DNA from: Alphaproteobacteria bacterium
GTDB lineage: Bacteria; Pseudomonadota; Alphaproteobacteria; Puniceispirillales; UBA1172
DNA: 64,000 nt
Assembly (NCBI GenBank): GCA_016778985.1
Contig: JADHOM010000001.1
Span: 237,613-301,612, forward strand
Reading direction: 5' to 3'
Numbering within the stretch: the first letter of the stretch is position 1; each line of letters opens with the position of its first letter. Shown here piece by piece: positions 17,734-27,280 of the stretch. The notes under the pieces were generated by a model, which saw only the letters and a program-made list of their open reading frames with translations, was not told the origin of the DNA and searched no databases. Position numbers and translations under genes: made by a program.

Positions 17734-17894
17734 GGAAACCCTGTTGCATGCCGAGTGTCATGGGCGGCACCATGCAAAGTCGGTGACTGTGCGTGACCAG
17801 CAACAGCAAGAACGCTAACACCAAGCATAATTGCCAGGATAAGAGGCAGTAGCCGATTAAGAGAATAAGAACGGGAAATGGTAAGATTTGTCAT
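17724..17894 (-). CDS. cbtB: Cobalt transporter subunit CbtB
   Basis: A short gene encoding 56 residues: a basic N-terminus, one membrane helix (LPLILAIMLGVSVLAVAG), and the C-terminal HDTRHATGFPCH signature of CbtB, whose His and Cys residues are thought to bind cobalt. GGAGA lies eight bases before the ATG. It directly follows a cobalamin riboswitch and precedes cbtA on the same strand, which fits B12-controlled cobalt uptake. Confidence 0.93.
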   Translation of the reverse strand: MTNLTISRSYSLNRLLPLILAIMLGVSVLAVAGHAQSPTLHGAAHDTRHATGFPCH

Positions 17895-17944
17895 ATTAGG
17901 TCTCCATTAACTGTCACACCCGACAGTAAGGTTGTTACATTCAT

Positions 17945-18165
17945 ATCCGGCAGGTCTCCTGACTCGCGGTCATCACCCTGATCCGCCTTCCCGATTGATA
18001 TCATTATTGATATCGCTCAGTGGCATGTGGATGTGGGCTCACGCTCACAGTTGCGGGGGCAGCAACGGCTAGGGCCCTCTGATCTTGGGTCTTCCCTTCC
18101 CGTTTTCCCTTTTCATTCAGCAGGCTTAGCCTCCTGAAAACCGAATGGTTGACCTTTGCCAGTTT
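17945..18165 (-). promoter_or_regulatory. Cobalamin riboswitch
   Basis: Read on the minus strand, this leader has the conserved cobalamin elements in order: GGCAAAGGTCAACC-type 5' segment, GCTGCCCCCGCAAC core, GCCACTG, GGGAAG, and the 3' box GAGTCAGGAGACCTGCC. It lies upstream of cbtB and should lower cbtBA expression when B12 is abundant. It fills most of the 426-base gap between cbtB and the oxidoreductase at 18321. Confidence 0.95.
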
Positions 18166-18320
18166 TCCCCATGAAGTCAAGCGATATCTTATTGTCTCAC
18201 GGCAAACGCTTACCTAAACTACACCCCTTACTTTAAAGGGGGCTTGACCGTTGTCGCCAATGCCTCAATCATGATGGTCAATTCAAATCATAGGAGCCGC
18301 GTTAACTAAAGGGTGAAGTC

Positions 18321-19640
18321 ATGACAGATGAAAATCCAAACACCGCAGATGTAATTATCATTGGTACAGGGGTGATAGGAACCGCCATTGCCTATGAAAT
18401 GGCAAAGCAAGGGTATAAAACCCTGTCCGTTGATCGCAATAGCCAAATTGGTCATGGATCAACCGCCGGCTCATGCGCTATTATTCGCATGCATTACTCG
18501 ACTTATGACGGAACAGCATTTGCGTGGGAAGGCTATCATTACTGGCGTGACTGGCCTGATTATTTAGAAGCCGCTGATACCTCTTCGCTTGCGACATTTC
18601 GTGAGGTTGGCTGCCTTGTTATGAAGACAGAGGCAAATCAGTATCTGACCAAACATATTGAAAACAGCCAGGCCTTGCATTGCCCTATTGAAGAATGGGA
18701 TGCTGATACGATCAAAGCTCGGCTTCCGATCTATTCACTGGATAGCTATATGCCTGCACGGCGCATGGATGATCCGCAATTTGGTATGGCTAATGGTGGT
18801 CAGATCAAGGGCGGGGTATTTTGGCCGCATGCAGGCTATGTGACTGACCCGGCGCTATCCTCACAAAACTTGGCGGCAGCGGCAGGCCGTTATGGGGCTA
18901 GGTTTATGATGGGGGTTGAGGTGACAGAGATCTGTCAATCCGCTGGCCGAGTGTCTGGAATTAAGCTCAGCAATGGCGATAGGCTAGATGCCCCTATCGT
19001 CATCAATGTCGCCGGCCCTGGCTCAGCTCAGATTAATCAGATGGCTGGTGTTGAGCGAGATATGAAAATAAAAACCCGGCCGTTACGTCAAGAAGTTGTT
19101 CATGTACCAGCCCCCAAAGGGTTTGATTTTGAAAACCAAGGAACGATTGTATCAGACAGCGATATTGCCTGCTATTGTCGGCCTGAACATGGCAACCATA
19201 TTCTGATTGGCAGCGAAGACCCTGCTTGTGATCCGCATCAATGGGCTGAAAATGATGCGGATTATAATCGTGATTTCACTGACCAATGGACAACCCAAGC
19301 CATGCGCTATGCGCAACGTGTGCCTAGCTTGGGGATACCATCGCAAACGCGTGGCGTTGTCGATCTTTATGATGCGTCAGATGACTGGATTCCAATTTAT
19401 GATCGATCCTGTTTAGACGGGTTTTATATGGCGTGTGGGTCTAGTGGCAATCAGTATAAAAATGCGCCTATCGCGGGCAAGATGATGGCAGAGTTGGTTA
19501 ATTATGTCGAAGCAGGCAATGACCATGATCAGATGCCGCTATCATTTACCTTGCCCTATATAGATCGTCAGATTGATGTTGGTTTCTATTCGCGCAATCG
19601 CTCGATTAATGAGGAATCCAGTTTTTCGGTGTTAGGATAA
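18321..19640 (+). CDS. FAD-dependent amine/amino acid oxidoreductase (DAO family)
   Basis: A 439-residue flavoprotein of the D-amino acid oxidase/sarcosine oxidase beta family. The dinucleotide motif VIIIGTGVIGTAIAYEMA is at residues 11-29 and the SCAIIRMHYS segment aligns with the region near the flavin. The C-terminal YMACGSSGNQYKNAPIAGK is the usual second flavin contact. Substrates of the family include sarcosine, dimethylglycine and other N-methyl amines. AAAGGGTGA precedes the ATG. It converges with the MttB-family gene, in a stretch rich in methylated-amine genes. Confidence 0.85.
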   Translation: MTDENPNTADVIIIGTGVIGTAIAYEMAKQGYKTLSVDRNSQIGHGSTAGSCAIIRMHYSTYDGTAFAWEGYHYWRDWPDYLEAADTSSLATFREVGCLVMKTEANQYLTKHIENSQALHCPIEEWDADTIKARLPIYSLDSYMPARRMDDPQFGMANGGQIKGGVFWPHAGYVTDPALSSQNLAAAAGRYGARFMMGVEVTEICQSAGRVSGIKLSNGDRLDAPIVINVAGPGSAQINQMAGVERDMKIKTRPLRQEVVHVPAPKGFDFENQGTIVSDSDIACYCRPEHGNHILIGSEDPACDPHQWAENDADYNRDFTDQWTTQAMRYAQRVPSLGIPSQTRGVVDLYDASDDWIPIYDRSCLDGFYMACGSSGNQYKNAPIAGKMMAELVNYVEAGNDHDQMPLSFTLPYIDRQIDVGFYSRNRSINEESSFSVLG

Positions 19641-19689
19641 TGACCCGCCAAATGCCCTCATAGCCAACCTTCATCATAACTAGCCGTCA

Positions 19690-21237
19690 TCATAAATGGA
19701 GTTTGATATCATAATTCTGGCGGATTATCTGATCAATGGCATCAGGGATATGTGATATCGGGGCTTGCTCAAGAATAGCCTTAGCCCGGGCATTAGCTTT
19801 GATAATCAGATCAGGCCGGTCATTAGCAAGCCATTCTTCAACGCTAGTTCTATCGGCAATATCGGGATAGATGAAATCGCTATTCATCCGATCAAGGGTG
19901 GCGCGTTGACCTAGAAAATGGCCATCACCTGCCGCCACCTGTCTGATATCATCTAAGGCTAAGGTAGAGGTATTGACAGTAAGCGGTTGGCTTGAACGGA
20001 TAATGGCGCCCAGCATGTCGTTATCAATGACATAAGCCACCATTGATGCCGCCATAAGACTCGCCTGCGCGCCGGCAGCTTGGGTAATCATATGAGCACC
20101 TGACTGAACCGCCATGGACACATTAATAGCCTTTTCATAACCGCTTTGCGCATCAAGGGTTTTGCTATCTGTGGCACCTGCGATAGTTGAGCTTGGCCAT
20201 TGATAGAAGCGTGCCATTTGTGCCGAAGCAGCAGTCAGGAGAGCTTGCTCACCGCTACCGCCGCTCATGCCGCCTGTGCGTAAATCCGTAATCATAGGAC
20301 GCGGGCCAAAAACAGCCTTAGCATCAGGTGAGACCGCCCATGCGATAGCCATGCCAGCCAGCGTTTCCGCCATCGTCTGCGCCAAGCACCCGGCCATGGT
20401 GACAGGGCTAGATGCACCTAATTGACCAAATGTGTTGATCATGACAGGCACGCCTGCGGTCGCCGCCTGAATAATAATTAGACAAGACATGGCATCAAAA
20501 CGTAAGGGTGGGACAACATGATTAATATTAAATCCGAAAAATGGCCGTTGCCGCAACGCCTCAGCAGAGCCGGCGATCTGCGCCGCCATAGCAATAATAT
20601 CATTAGCGGCTTGTTCCGATGATGCGCTTGTTAAAATCGGCTTAACCGACCCCTTAAAACAGGCATAGGCGGTATTAATATCCAGACTATAAGCATCTGG
20701 CATATCTGATGCTACAAGCGACCGCGCAAAGAAATGAATATGTGGCAAATGATCAACCAGTCGCGCCGCCTGATAGAGATCAGTCAAGGTAGAGTCGCGA
20801 TAGCTGGCCTGCCCCTTATCATCATATTCAAGCAGTTTCGGTGAGGCACCGCCGCTGCCTGTGTAAACATGGTTATCCCCAAGTGTCAGATTATTATCAG
20901 CGCCACGTCCATAAAGTGTGAATTGTTTTGGCAAGTCAGCCATAACGCGCTCAATCACTGATGATGGAATATGCAGCCTGCCATTATCAGAGAGCCTTGC
21001 CCCATGCGGGGTGAGTAGGTCTATGACCGCATCAGGGGCATCGCTTAACCCAATTTCATCTAAGATGATCAGGGCTTGACTGTGGATCATCTGGCACTGC
21101 TCATCATTGAGCGGTGCAAGCCCCCATGATCGGGCTGGCACCTGTTGTTGGTTTGCGAGTACAGATTTATGCTGGCTATTGCGGCGACGACGTCCAGAGC
21201 GATCTGGTTTAGTTGATATCTCGGTCATTTTGCTCAT
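19690..21237 (-). CDS. Trimethylamine methyltransferase (MttB) family protein, non-pyrrolysine
   Basis: About 515 residues matching the MttB/MtgB family of corrinoid-dependent methyltransferases. Conserved Gly-rich segments include NHVVPPLRFD, MINTFGQLGASSPVTMAG and MSGGSGEQALL. The frame is open throughout with no in-frame amber codon, so it is of the non-pyrrolysine kind, whose known members use glycine betaine, proline betaine or similar quaternary amines. No cognate corrinoid protein is in the window. The start is uncertain: ATG at 21237 or 21228; a TTG lies 15 bases further upstream. An Arg-rich leader (GRRRRN) precedes the domain. Confidence 0.85.
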   Translation of the reverse strand: MSKMTEISTKPDRSGRRRRNSQHKSVLANQQQVPARSWGLAPLNDEQCQMIHSQALIILDEIGLSDAPDAVIDLLTPHGARLSDNGRLHIPSSVIERVMADLPKQFTLYGRGADNNLTLGDNHVYTGSGGASPKLLEYDDKGQASYRDSTLTDLYQAARLVDHLPHIHFFARSLVASDMPDAYSLDINTAYACFKGSVKPILTSASSEQAANDIIAMAAQIAGSAEALRQRPFFGFNINHVVPPLRFDAMSCLIIIQAATAGVPVMINTFGQLGASSPVTMAGCLAQTMAETLAGMAIAWAVSPDAKAVFGPRPMITDLRTGGMSGGSGEQALLTAASAQMARFYQWPSSTIAGATDSKTLDAQSGYEKAINVSMAVQSGAHMITQAAGAQASLMAASMVAYVIDNDMLGAIIRSSQPLTVNTSTLALDDIRQVAAGDGHFLGQRATLDRMNSDFIYPDIADRTSVEEWLANDRPDLIIKANARAKAILEQAPISHIPDAIDQIIRQNYDIKLHL

Positions 21238-21375
21238 ATAACATATTAACAATTAAAATATGATGATGTGTCATAATCGCATCTGATACAAGTGTTTGGG
21301 CAGATTTATGATGCGTGGTGACGATCAGTAAGATAAAAAGCACCTTAAATAGGGCCTAAAATAGGGGAGATTTAT

Positions 21376-22311
21376 ATGTTACCTGAACATCCGGTTGTGG
21401 CAATTATTGGGACAGGATCAATGGGCGGTGTTTATGCGGGCCTATTTGCTGAGGCTGGTATATCTGTCATTGCCATTGATACATGGGCAGAACATATCGC
21501 CGTTATCCAAGATAAAGGCTTGCGGCTTAGCGGGGTTAGTGGTGATCGCATCATTTCTGGCATAACCGCATCAACCGATATCACCGCTGCCAAGGATGCG
21601 GATCTGTTTATTATTGCCACCAAAGCTGCAGGGGTGGAGGCGGCTGCCAGTGCGATTGCGGCTATGTTAAAGCCGTCGCAGCTTATCTTAACCATTCAGA
21701 ACGGATTGGGGGCAGCTGAGCGAATATCAGCCTATATGTCGGTTGATCAAGTCTTGCTTGGGGTCGCCGAAGGATTTGGTGCTTCCATTGTTGAGGCTGG
21801 TCATATCCATCATAATAATATGCGGCAAATCCGTATCGGTGAGATCAATGGCGGCATTAGCCAGCGTCTCACCACTATCGAAACGCTCTGGCAGAAAGCG
21901 GGGTTTAAGGCGACTGCCTTTGCCGATATTAATCAGCTGATTTGGGAAAAATATATCTGTAATGTTATGCTTAGCGCGCCATGTACAGTATTTGATTGCA
22001 ATGTTGGTGAGCTATTTGCTCATCCCGAATGGAAAGCGATTGCTATCGGCGCCATGCTCGAAGCCTATTATTTAGGCAAGGCCAAAGGTATCGCCTTTTC
22101 TTTTGATGATCCGGTGGCCTATGCGACGGCATTTGCTGAGGGCATGCCAAAGGCCAATCCGTCCATGCGACTTGATCATATGGCGCGCCGCCGGTCTGAA
22201 ATTGATGCCATTAACGGAATGGTGCCTGACCTTGGCCGGCAGATGAATATGCCAACGCCTTATAATCAAGTCTTGACGGCAGAGGTCAGACGCCGCGAAG
22301 ACGCTTTCTGA
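21376..22311 (+). CDS. Ketopantoate reductase (PanE/ApbA) family dehydrogenase
   Basis: A 311-residue NADPH-dependent reductase. The Rossmann motif IIGTGSMGGVYAGLFAEAG is at residues 9-27, the catalytic Lys is in LIWEKYICN, and the C-terminal RRRSEIDAINGMV is typical of the family. The family includes 2-dehydropantoate 2-reductase but also many relatives in catabolic clusters; the location between MttB-family and LysE genes suggests one of the latter. Confidence in the family is high and in the substrate low. Confidence 0.85.
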   Translation: MLPEHPVVAIIGTGSMGGVYAGLFAEAGISVIAIDTWAEHIAVIQDKGLRLSGVSGDRIISGITASTDITAAKDADLFIIATKAAGVEAAASAIAAMLKPSQLILTIQNGLGAAERISAYMSVDQVLLGVAEGFGASIVEAGHIHHNNMRQIRIGEINGGISQRLTTIETLWQKAGFKATAFADINQLIWEKYICNVMLSAPCTVFDCNVGELFAHPEWKAIAIGAMLEAYYLGKAKGIAFSFDDPVAYATAFAEGMPKANPSMRLDHMARRRSEIDAINGMVPDLGRQMNMPTPYNQVLTAEVRRREDAF

Positions 22312-22338
22312 TCTTGATATGAAAGAGATTATATTGCA

Positions 22339-22983
22339 CTAGATTTTGGTGAGCACAATGATAACGCCAACCGCAATAAGTAAAACACCGGAGAATTGAT
22401 TTAATCGCCTTAAGCGTGACGGCGTCGCTAGCCATTGGCGGCTTTTGCCAATGAGGATTGCCAATGTGACATTGCCGAAAAACGGCACGCTTGCTGATAT
22501 CAGGCTGATCAGAATAGCATCACTTGCGGTGATATCTGCTAGATCAAAAAATCCGGGTAATATCCCCATATAGAACAGTATGGCCTTTGGATTGCTGATA
22601 ATCACCAAAAACCCGGCCATGAAGCCAGCGATAAATCCGGTCACGAAACCAGCAGGAGTCAATTGGCTTAATTGTCTGGGCGCGGTATCTGCACGCCAGA
22701 TCAGCATGCTGCCCATGATCAGAAAAATGACAACGGCAATTAAGGCCAGTATTGGCATAAAGGCGCTATGAAATTGCGCTATCATCCCAACGCCGCCAAT
22801 AGCCACTAATGGCCATATAAAATCACCGGCAGCAACGCCTGCGGCTAATGGCCATGCGCCTTGTGGTCCTGTCGCCATAGCGCGCGCCATTATCGCCACC
22901 CAGACTGGGCCAGGGGTGAGAAAGAGAATAAAGATGGCAAATCCATAAAGCCAAAGCTGTGTTAAAGATAGGCTGATCATCAT
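22339..22983 (-). CDS. LysE/RhtB-family amino acid exporter
   Basis: A 214-residue inner-membrane protein with about six hydrophobic segments and the family signature FLTPGPVWVAIMARAMATGP near the N-terminus. The pattern GFLVIISNPKAILFYMGILPGF is the second conserved LysE segment. It would export amino acids or similar small molecules. It converges with the ketopantoate-reductase-like gene over 27 bases. Confidence 0.9.
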   Translation of the reverse strand: MMISLSLTQLWLYGFAIFILFLTPGPVWVAIMARAMATGPQGAWPLAAGVAAGDFIWPLVAIGGVGMIAQFHSAFMPILALIAVVIFLIMGSMLIWRADTAPRQLSQLTPAGFVTGFIAGFMAGFLVIISNPKAILFYMGILPGFFDLADITASDAILISLISASVPFFGNVTLAILIGKSRQWLATPSRLRRLNQFSGVLLIAVGVIIVLTKI

Positions 22984-23017
22984 CTGCCATTACCATAAGT
23001 CATGCGGTATCAGCCAG

Positions 23018-23043
23018 TCCATAATAATTGTCCATAATAATTG
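23018..23043. repeat. Perfect 13-bp tandem duplication
   Basis: TCCATAATAATTG occurs twice in direct succession (23018-23030 and 23031-23043) in the 200-base gap between the LysE-family gene and the flavoprotein at 23184. Confidence 0.85.
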
Positions 23044-23183
23044 CCCTGACAAGCTCAGTATATTCATTCTCACCTTAAGGAAACGATATCATGTCGGGGA
23101 TGGAATGATTATTGTCTTTTGCTGTCTAATTACCCATGATGAGATTATCTGTAATTAGATGAGCATAAGTATAGGGGGATTTA

Positions 23184-25625
23184 ATGTCAGATCGCATGCA
23201 AACTACCGCACAAGTTGTCGTTATTGGTGGCGGCGTTGTTGGAGCATCGGTGCTCTATCATCTGACCACGCGTGGCTGGACAGATGTCATGATGCTGGAA
23301 CGTAAGGATTTGACGTCAGGCTCGACATGGCACGCGGCTGGCGGCATGCATACGATCAATGGTGACCCGAACGTCGCCAAGCTTCAGCAATATACGATTA
23401 AACTCTATAAAGAGATTGAAGAATTATCCGGCCAAGATATCACCATGCATTTGACCGGCGGCATCATGATGGCAGCATCTGAAGAACGCTATGACTGGAT
23501 CAAGGGGATTTATGCCAAAGGCAAATATTTAGGCATGGAAGGGCTGGAGCTGGTGACAGCCGAAGAAGCCGCTGAGCTAATGCCGCTGATTGATCCTAGC
23601 CAGTTTGTTGGCGGTATGTTTGATCCGATCGAAGGTCATCTTGATCCTTATGGCGTGACCCATGCCTATGCCAAGGCAGCGCGTAAAAACGGCGCAACTT
23701 ATCATACCCAGACTAAGGTAGAAAGGCTTGAGCAAAATCCTGATGGAACATGGATTGTTCATACTAATCGAGGTAATGTTCATGCCGAGCATGTGGTTAA
23801 TTGTGGTGGGCTATGGGCGCGTGAAATTGGCCGCATGGTTGGGCTGGAGTTACCTATATTGGCGATGGAGCATATGTATCTGCTCACCGAAGATATGCCA
23901 GAAGTTGCCACAATAAACAAAGACACAGGCAAAGAAGTGCTGCATGTCGTTGATTTTGATGGTGAGATTTATTTACGCCAAGAACGTGGCGGCATGTTAA
24001 TGGGCACATATGAGAGAGCTTGTGTGCCATGGTCAGAACAGGAGACTCCGTGGGAGTTTGGGCATGAATTGCTTGAGCCAGATATTGATCGGATTGCGCC
24101 CTCGCTCGAAGTCGGCTTTAAGCATTTTCCGGCATTTGAAAACGCTGGTATTCGGCAGATTATTAATGGCCCCTTTACTTTTGCCCCTGATGGCAATCCG
24201 GTGGTCGGGCCTATTCGCGGCTTGACTAATTTCTGGTGTGCATGTGGCGTCATGGCAGGCTTTAGCCAAGGTGGCGGGGTTGGCTTATCCTTGGCAAATT
24301 GGATGGTTGATGGTGATCCGGGGTTTGATGTCTGGGCTATGGATGTTAGCCGCTTTGGTGATTATACTAGCATGGCTTACACCAATGCTCGGGTTCGTGA
24401 AAACTACTCACGGCGGTTCTCCATTCGCTATCCGAACGAAGAATTGACAGCAGCTCGGCCATTATTGACGACACCCATTTATGATAAATTGCGTCAGGCC
24501 GGGGCGCAATTTGGTGCCGCTTACGGCCTCGAACAGGCGCTTTGGTATGCGCCTGATGGAATTAGCGATGTCTTTAGCTGGCGCCGGAGTGCCGATTTTG
24601 ATTATGTCGGCCAAGAAGCTAAGGCTGTGCGCGATGGGGTTGGACTGATTGAAACATCCAGCTTTGCTAAATATGAAGTGACCGGCACCGGTGCTGAGGC
24701 ATGGCTTGATCAATTGCTCGCCTGTAAAATACCAGATATTGGCCGCATGACACTAGCGCCTATGATGAAAGATGACGGCAAAGTGATTGGTGATTTTACC
24801 CTTGCCAGACTCGCCGAAGATCGCTTTATGATCATAGGGTCAGGGGTAGCGGAGAATTATCACCTGCGCTGGTTCCATCAGCATTGTCCGCAAGATGGGT
24901 CTGTTTCCATCACCTCACGCGGGCTTGCCTTAACGGGCTTATCCATTGCTGGCCCGAAAGCCAGAGACGTGCTGGCGGCATTGACCAATGATGATGTCTC
25001 CAATGAGTGTTTTCGGTTCATGGATATCCGCATGACACATCTGGGCATGGTGCCAGTGATTATTGGCCGCGTCAGTTACACAGGTGATCTGGGGTATGAG
25101 ATTTGGGTGGCGGCTGAATATCAACGGCGGCTGTTTGATGATATCATGGCGGCAGGACAAGACCATGGTATTCGGCTCGTCGGTAGCCGTGCCTTAAATG
25201 CGTTACGGCTAGAGAAAAACTTTGGCAGTTGGGCAAGGGAATATCGTCCGGTTTATGGGCCATTAGAATCTGGCTTATCGCGATTTGTTGCTTATGATAA
25301 AGCTACTGATTTTATTGGCAAGGCGGCGGCATTGGCGGAGAAGCAGGATGGCGGTAAGATGCGGCTGAGAGCCTTTATCGTTGAAGCTAAAGATGCTGAT
25401 GTTATCGGTGATGAGCCCATTGCCTATCAAGGCGAGGTTGTCGGTTGGGTGACATCGGGCGGCTTTGCTCATGCGTCAGGGAAATCTGTTGCCATTGGAT
25501 ATGTTCCAAAAGACATGGCAAACCACCATGACGGGTGGAGCGTTGAATTGCTGGGCGATATCTTGCCAGCGCAATTACAGGCAACGCCATTATTTGATGC
25601 TAATGGGAGCCGCATGCGAGCCTAA
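23184..25625 (+). CDS. Dimethylglycine/sarcosine dehydrogenase-like flavoprotein (DAO + GcvT)
   Basis: An 813-residue two-part enzyme. Residues 1 to about 390 form a DAO-type FAD domain: VVVIGGGVVGASVLYHL, then SGSTWHAAGG with the His that carries covalent flavin in mitochondrial relatives. Residues about 430-813 are a folate-binding GcvT domain (TSSFAKYEVTG, YTGDLGYEIWV, RLEKNFGSW). Such proteins remove N-methyl groups from dimethylglycine, sarcosine or related amines and pass the one-carbon unit to tetrahydrofolate. ATAGGGGGA precedes the ATG. It is a single transcription unit. Confidence 0.9.
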   Translation: MSDRMQTTAQVVVIGGGVVGASVLYHLTTRGWTDVMMLERKDLTSGSTWHAAGGMHTINGDPNVAKLQQYTIKLYKEIEELSGQDITMHLTGGIMMAASEERYDWIKGIYAKGKYLGMEGLELVTAEEAAELMPLIDPSQFVGGMFDPIEGHLDPYGVTHAYAKAARKNGATYHTQTKVERLEQNPDGTWIVHTNRGNVHAEHVVNCGGLWAREIGRMVGLELPILAMEHMYLLTEDMPEVATINKDTGKEVLHVVDFDGEIYLRQERGGMLMGTYERACVPWSEQETPWEFGHELLEPDIDRIAPSLEVGFKHFPAFENAGIRQIINGPFTFAPDGNPVVGPIRGLTNFWCACGVMAGFSQGGGVGLSLANWMVDGDPGFDVWAMDVSRFGDYTSMAYTNARVRENYSRRFSIRYPNEELTAARPLLTTPIYDKLRQAGAQFGAAYGLEQALWYAPDGISDVFSWRRSADFDYVGQEAKAVRDGVGLIETSSFAKYEVTGTGAEAWLDQLLACKIPDIGRMTLAPMMKDDGKVIGDFTLARLAEDRFMIIGSGVAENYHLRWFHQHCPQDGSVSITSRGLALTGLSIAGPKARDVLAALTNDDVSNECFRFMDIRMTHLGMVPVIIGRVSYTGDLGYEIWVAAEYQRRLFDDIMAAGQDHGIRLVGSRALNALRLEKNFGSWAREYRPVYGPLESGLSRFVAYDKATDFIGKAAALAEKQDGGKMRLRAFIVEAKDADVIGDEPIAYQGEVVGWVTSGGFAHASGKSVAIGYVPKDMANHHDGWSVELLGDILPAQLQATPLFDANGSRMRA

Positions 25626-25780
25626 CCTAGACGGCTATATTTATGATTAGGATGCGGTTTTATGCGATCATGACTTGCTATATCAATCAGATTTGGTAAT
25701 TAATGGGAATTGCGCTATTGATGAGCAATCAAGAGTAAGGCATTGCGCAAACATTCTTCTTATAAATGTTAGGGTTAATC

Positions 25781-27187
25781 ATGGGTAATTTGATGAAATA
25801 TGGCATTGGTGCCGTTGTTGTTGTCGGTGCTATTGGTGGTGGCGCATTATGGTATGTAAATGATCAAGCTGATAAGATTGCCGCTGAACTCTTAGATGAT
25901 GCCAAGCAATTTGTTGCTGAAAATATGGATGGCGCAACCCTCAATTATAGCAATTACAGCAGCAATGGCTTTGCCCGTTCGGTAACGCTTGCTGATGTAA
26001 GTATTACCCATGACAATGGATCATCTATCAAGATGGACAGCATTACCGTTGCGGGAAATGATGCGGCGATAAGCATTACTGATATCACCAATATTAACAT
26101 CATCGACGACCGAGGTCAGATACTAGGCCAAATTGGTGGATTAGATATTGTTAATCTAGCTATACCTCAATATGATATGATGCTTATGCTGATGGACGAA
26201 AACGCTCTCATAAATGAGTTATCCAATACGCTATTTGTTGATGAAATATCAGTAACTGATCTGCGTTTTGACGTTGATGGTGAAAGCCTGACGATTAATA
26301 GCCTTGCTATAAAAGATGTCAAAAATGCTAGTGCTGGTGTTGATCTGAAGGGTCTCGCCTTTGATGGCTATGCCGGCGTCTTTAGCATTGCAGAGTTTTC
26401 GGTTGATAGGATTGATATCATCCCGCTATTGATGGAAGACGAAGATGCCATTGCTCGTGACATGCTTGGCATGAGCGAGATGACGTTGAAGGGCGCTGTC
26501 GTTGATTTTGCTGATATTGGGTTTAATCTAGCGCATCTCAGCCTTGATGATGTGAGCCGTGATGGCGGGCTAATCACTGCCGCTAATATACAAATGGAAG
26601 GGCTGATTATGGGGATTGAGCAAATTGTTGGACCTGATTTAGCGCCAATGATGATAATGCTTGATATTAATGATGTTGATGTCAGCGGCTCCACAGCCTA
26701 TGAGATTAGCCTTGCGAAAGGCACCGTCAGCGGCAGTGTTGGTTTTGGTGTCAAAGGCATGGGCGAGATTGATATAAAATCTGCTTTTGCTGGGCTGACG
26801 AAAGACGCCTATGAAGACCTCTTGGCTAATGCCGCGACGCTTGAACCTGAGGACATAATCGAGGATTACGGGCTTGGGCTGGATAGCCTGTCGATTGATT
26901 ACAAAGATGATAGTCTGGCTGATACGCTCATTGATCTATATAGTGGCGGCAACCGTGCTGGTATGGCTGATGAAGTCAACGCTATGATTTTATTTTATGG
27001 CATGATGAGCCAACAAGCAGAATTGGCTAGTGCTATTGCACCTGCGGTTGGTGATTTTATTCGCGGCGGCAATCAATTTTCACTTGCGGTGAAAGCCAAA
27101 CAAACGCTTAGCCAAGATGTGCTGGCGCGAGCATTGGAAGTCGGTAATCTTCAAGATATTGTATCAATCACAGCTTCAGGAAGCTGA
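25781..27187 (+). CDS. Membrane-anchored periplasmic hypothetical protein (AsmA/YdgA-like architecture)
   Basis: I do not recognise a named family. The about 468-residue product has one N-terminal helix (GIGAVVVVGAIGGGALWYV) and then a long, beta-rich, Asp- and Ile-rich domain with repeated ISITDIT and LTINSLAI-like strands. This resembles the extended repeat domains of YdgA/AsmA-like inner-membrane proteins that face the periplasm. It ends with a predicted helical segment. The ATG at 25781 is preferred over one 15 bases upstream because AGGG precedes it at normal spacing. It may affect outer-membrane assembly or lipid traffic, which is inference from architecture. Confidence 0.65.
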   Translation: MGNLMKYGIGAVVVVGAIGGGALWYVNDQADKIAAELLDDAKQFVAENMDGATLNYSNYSSNGFARSVTLADVSITHDNGSSIKMDSITVAGNDAAISITDITNINIIDDRGQILGQIGGLDIVNLAIPQYDMMLMLMDENALINELSNTLFVDEISVTDLRFDVDGESLTINSLAIKDVKNASAGVDLKGLAFDGYAGVFSIAEFSVDRIDIIPLLMEDEDAIARDMLGMSEMTLKGAVVDFADIGFNLAHLSLDDVSRDGGLITAANIQMEGLIMGIEQIVGPDLAPMMIMLDINDVDVSGSTAYEISLAKGTVSGSVGFGVKGMGEIDIKSAFAGLTKDAYEDLLANAATLEPEDIIEDYGLGLDSLSIDYKDDSLADTLIDLYSGGNRAGMADEVNAMILFYGMMSQQAELASAIAPAVGDFIRGGNQFSLAVKAKQTLSQDVLARALEVGNLQDIVSITASGS

Positions 27188-27194
27188 TATATCG

Positions 27195-27250
27195 CCTAGC
27201 ATATTGCACCTAGTTTATTACACCTAGTATATTACACCCAGTATATTCCC
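27195..27250. repeat. Tandem repeat, 14-bp unit x4
   Basis: CCTAGTATATTACA-like units recur four times with a 14-base period (starting at 27195, 27209, 27223 and 27237), each differing by one to three bases. The array starts nine bases after the preceding stop codon. Confidence 0.85.
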
Positions 27251-27280
27251 TAGATAAAATAAGTGTAAGAGCCGCTACAT

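Noticed and set aside
27195-27250. Possible CRISPR array from regularly spaced repeats
   Set aside because: The units are directly adjacent with no spacers, and no cas gene is in the window; it is an imperfect tandem duplication.
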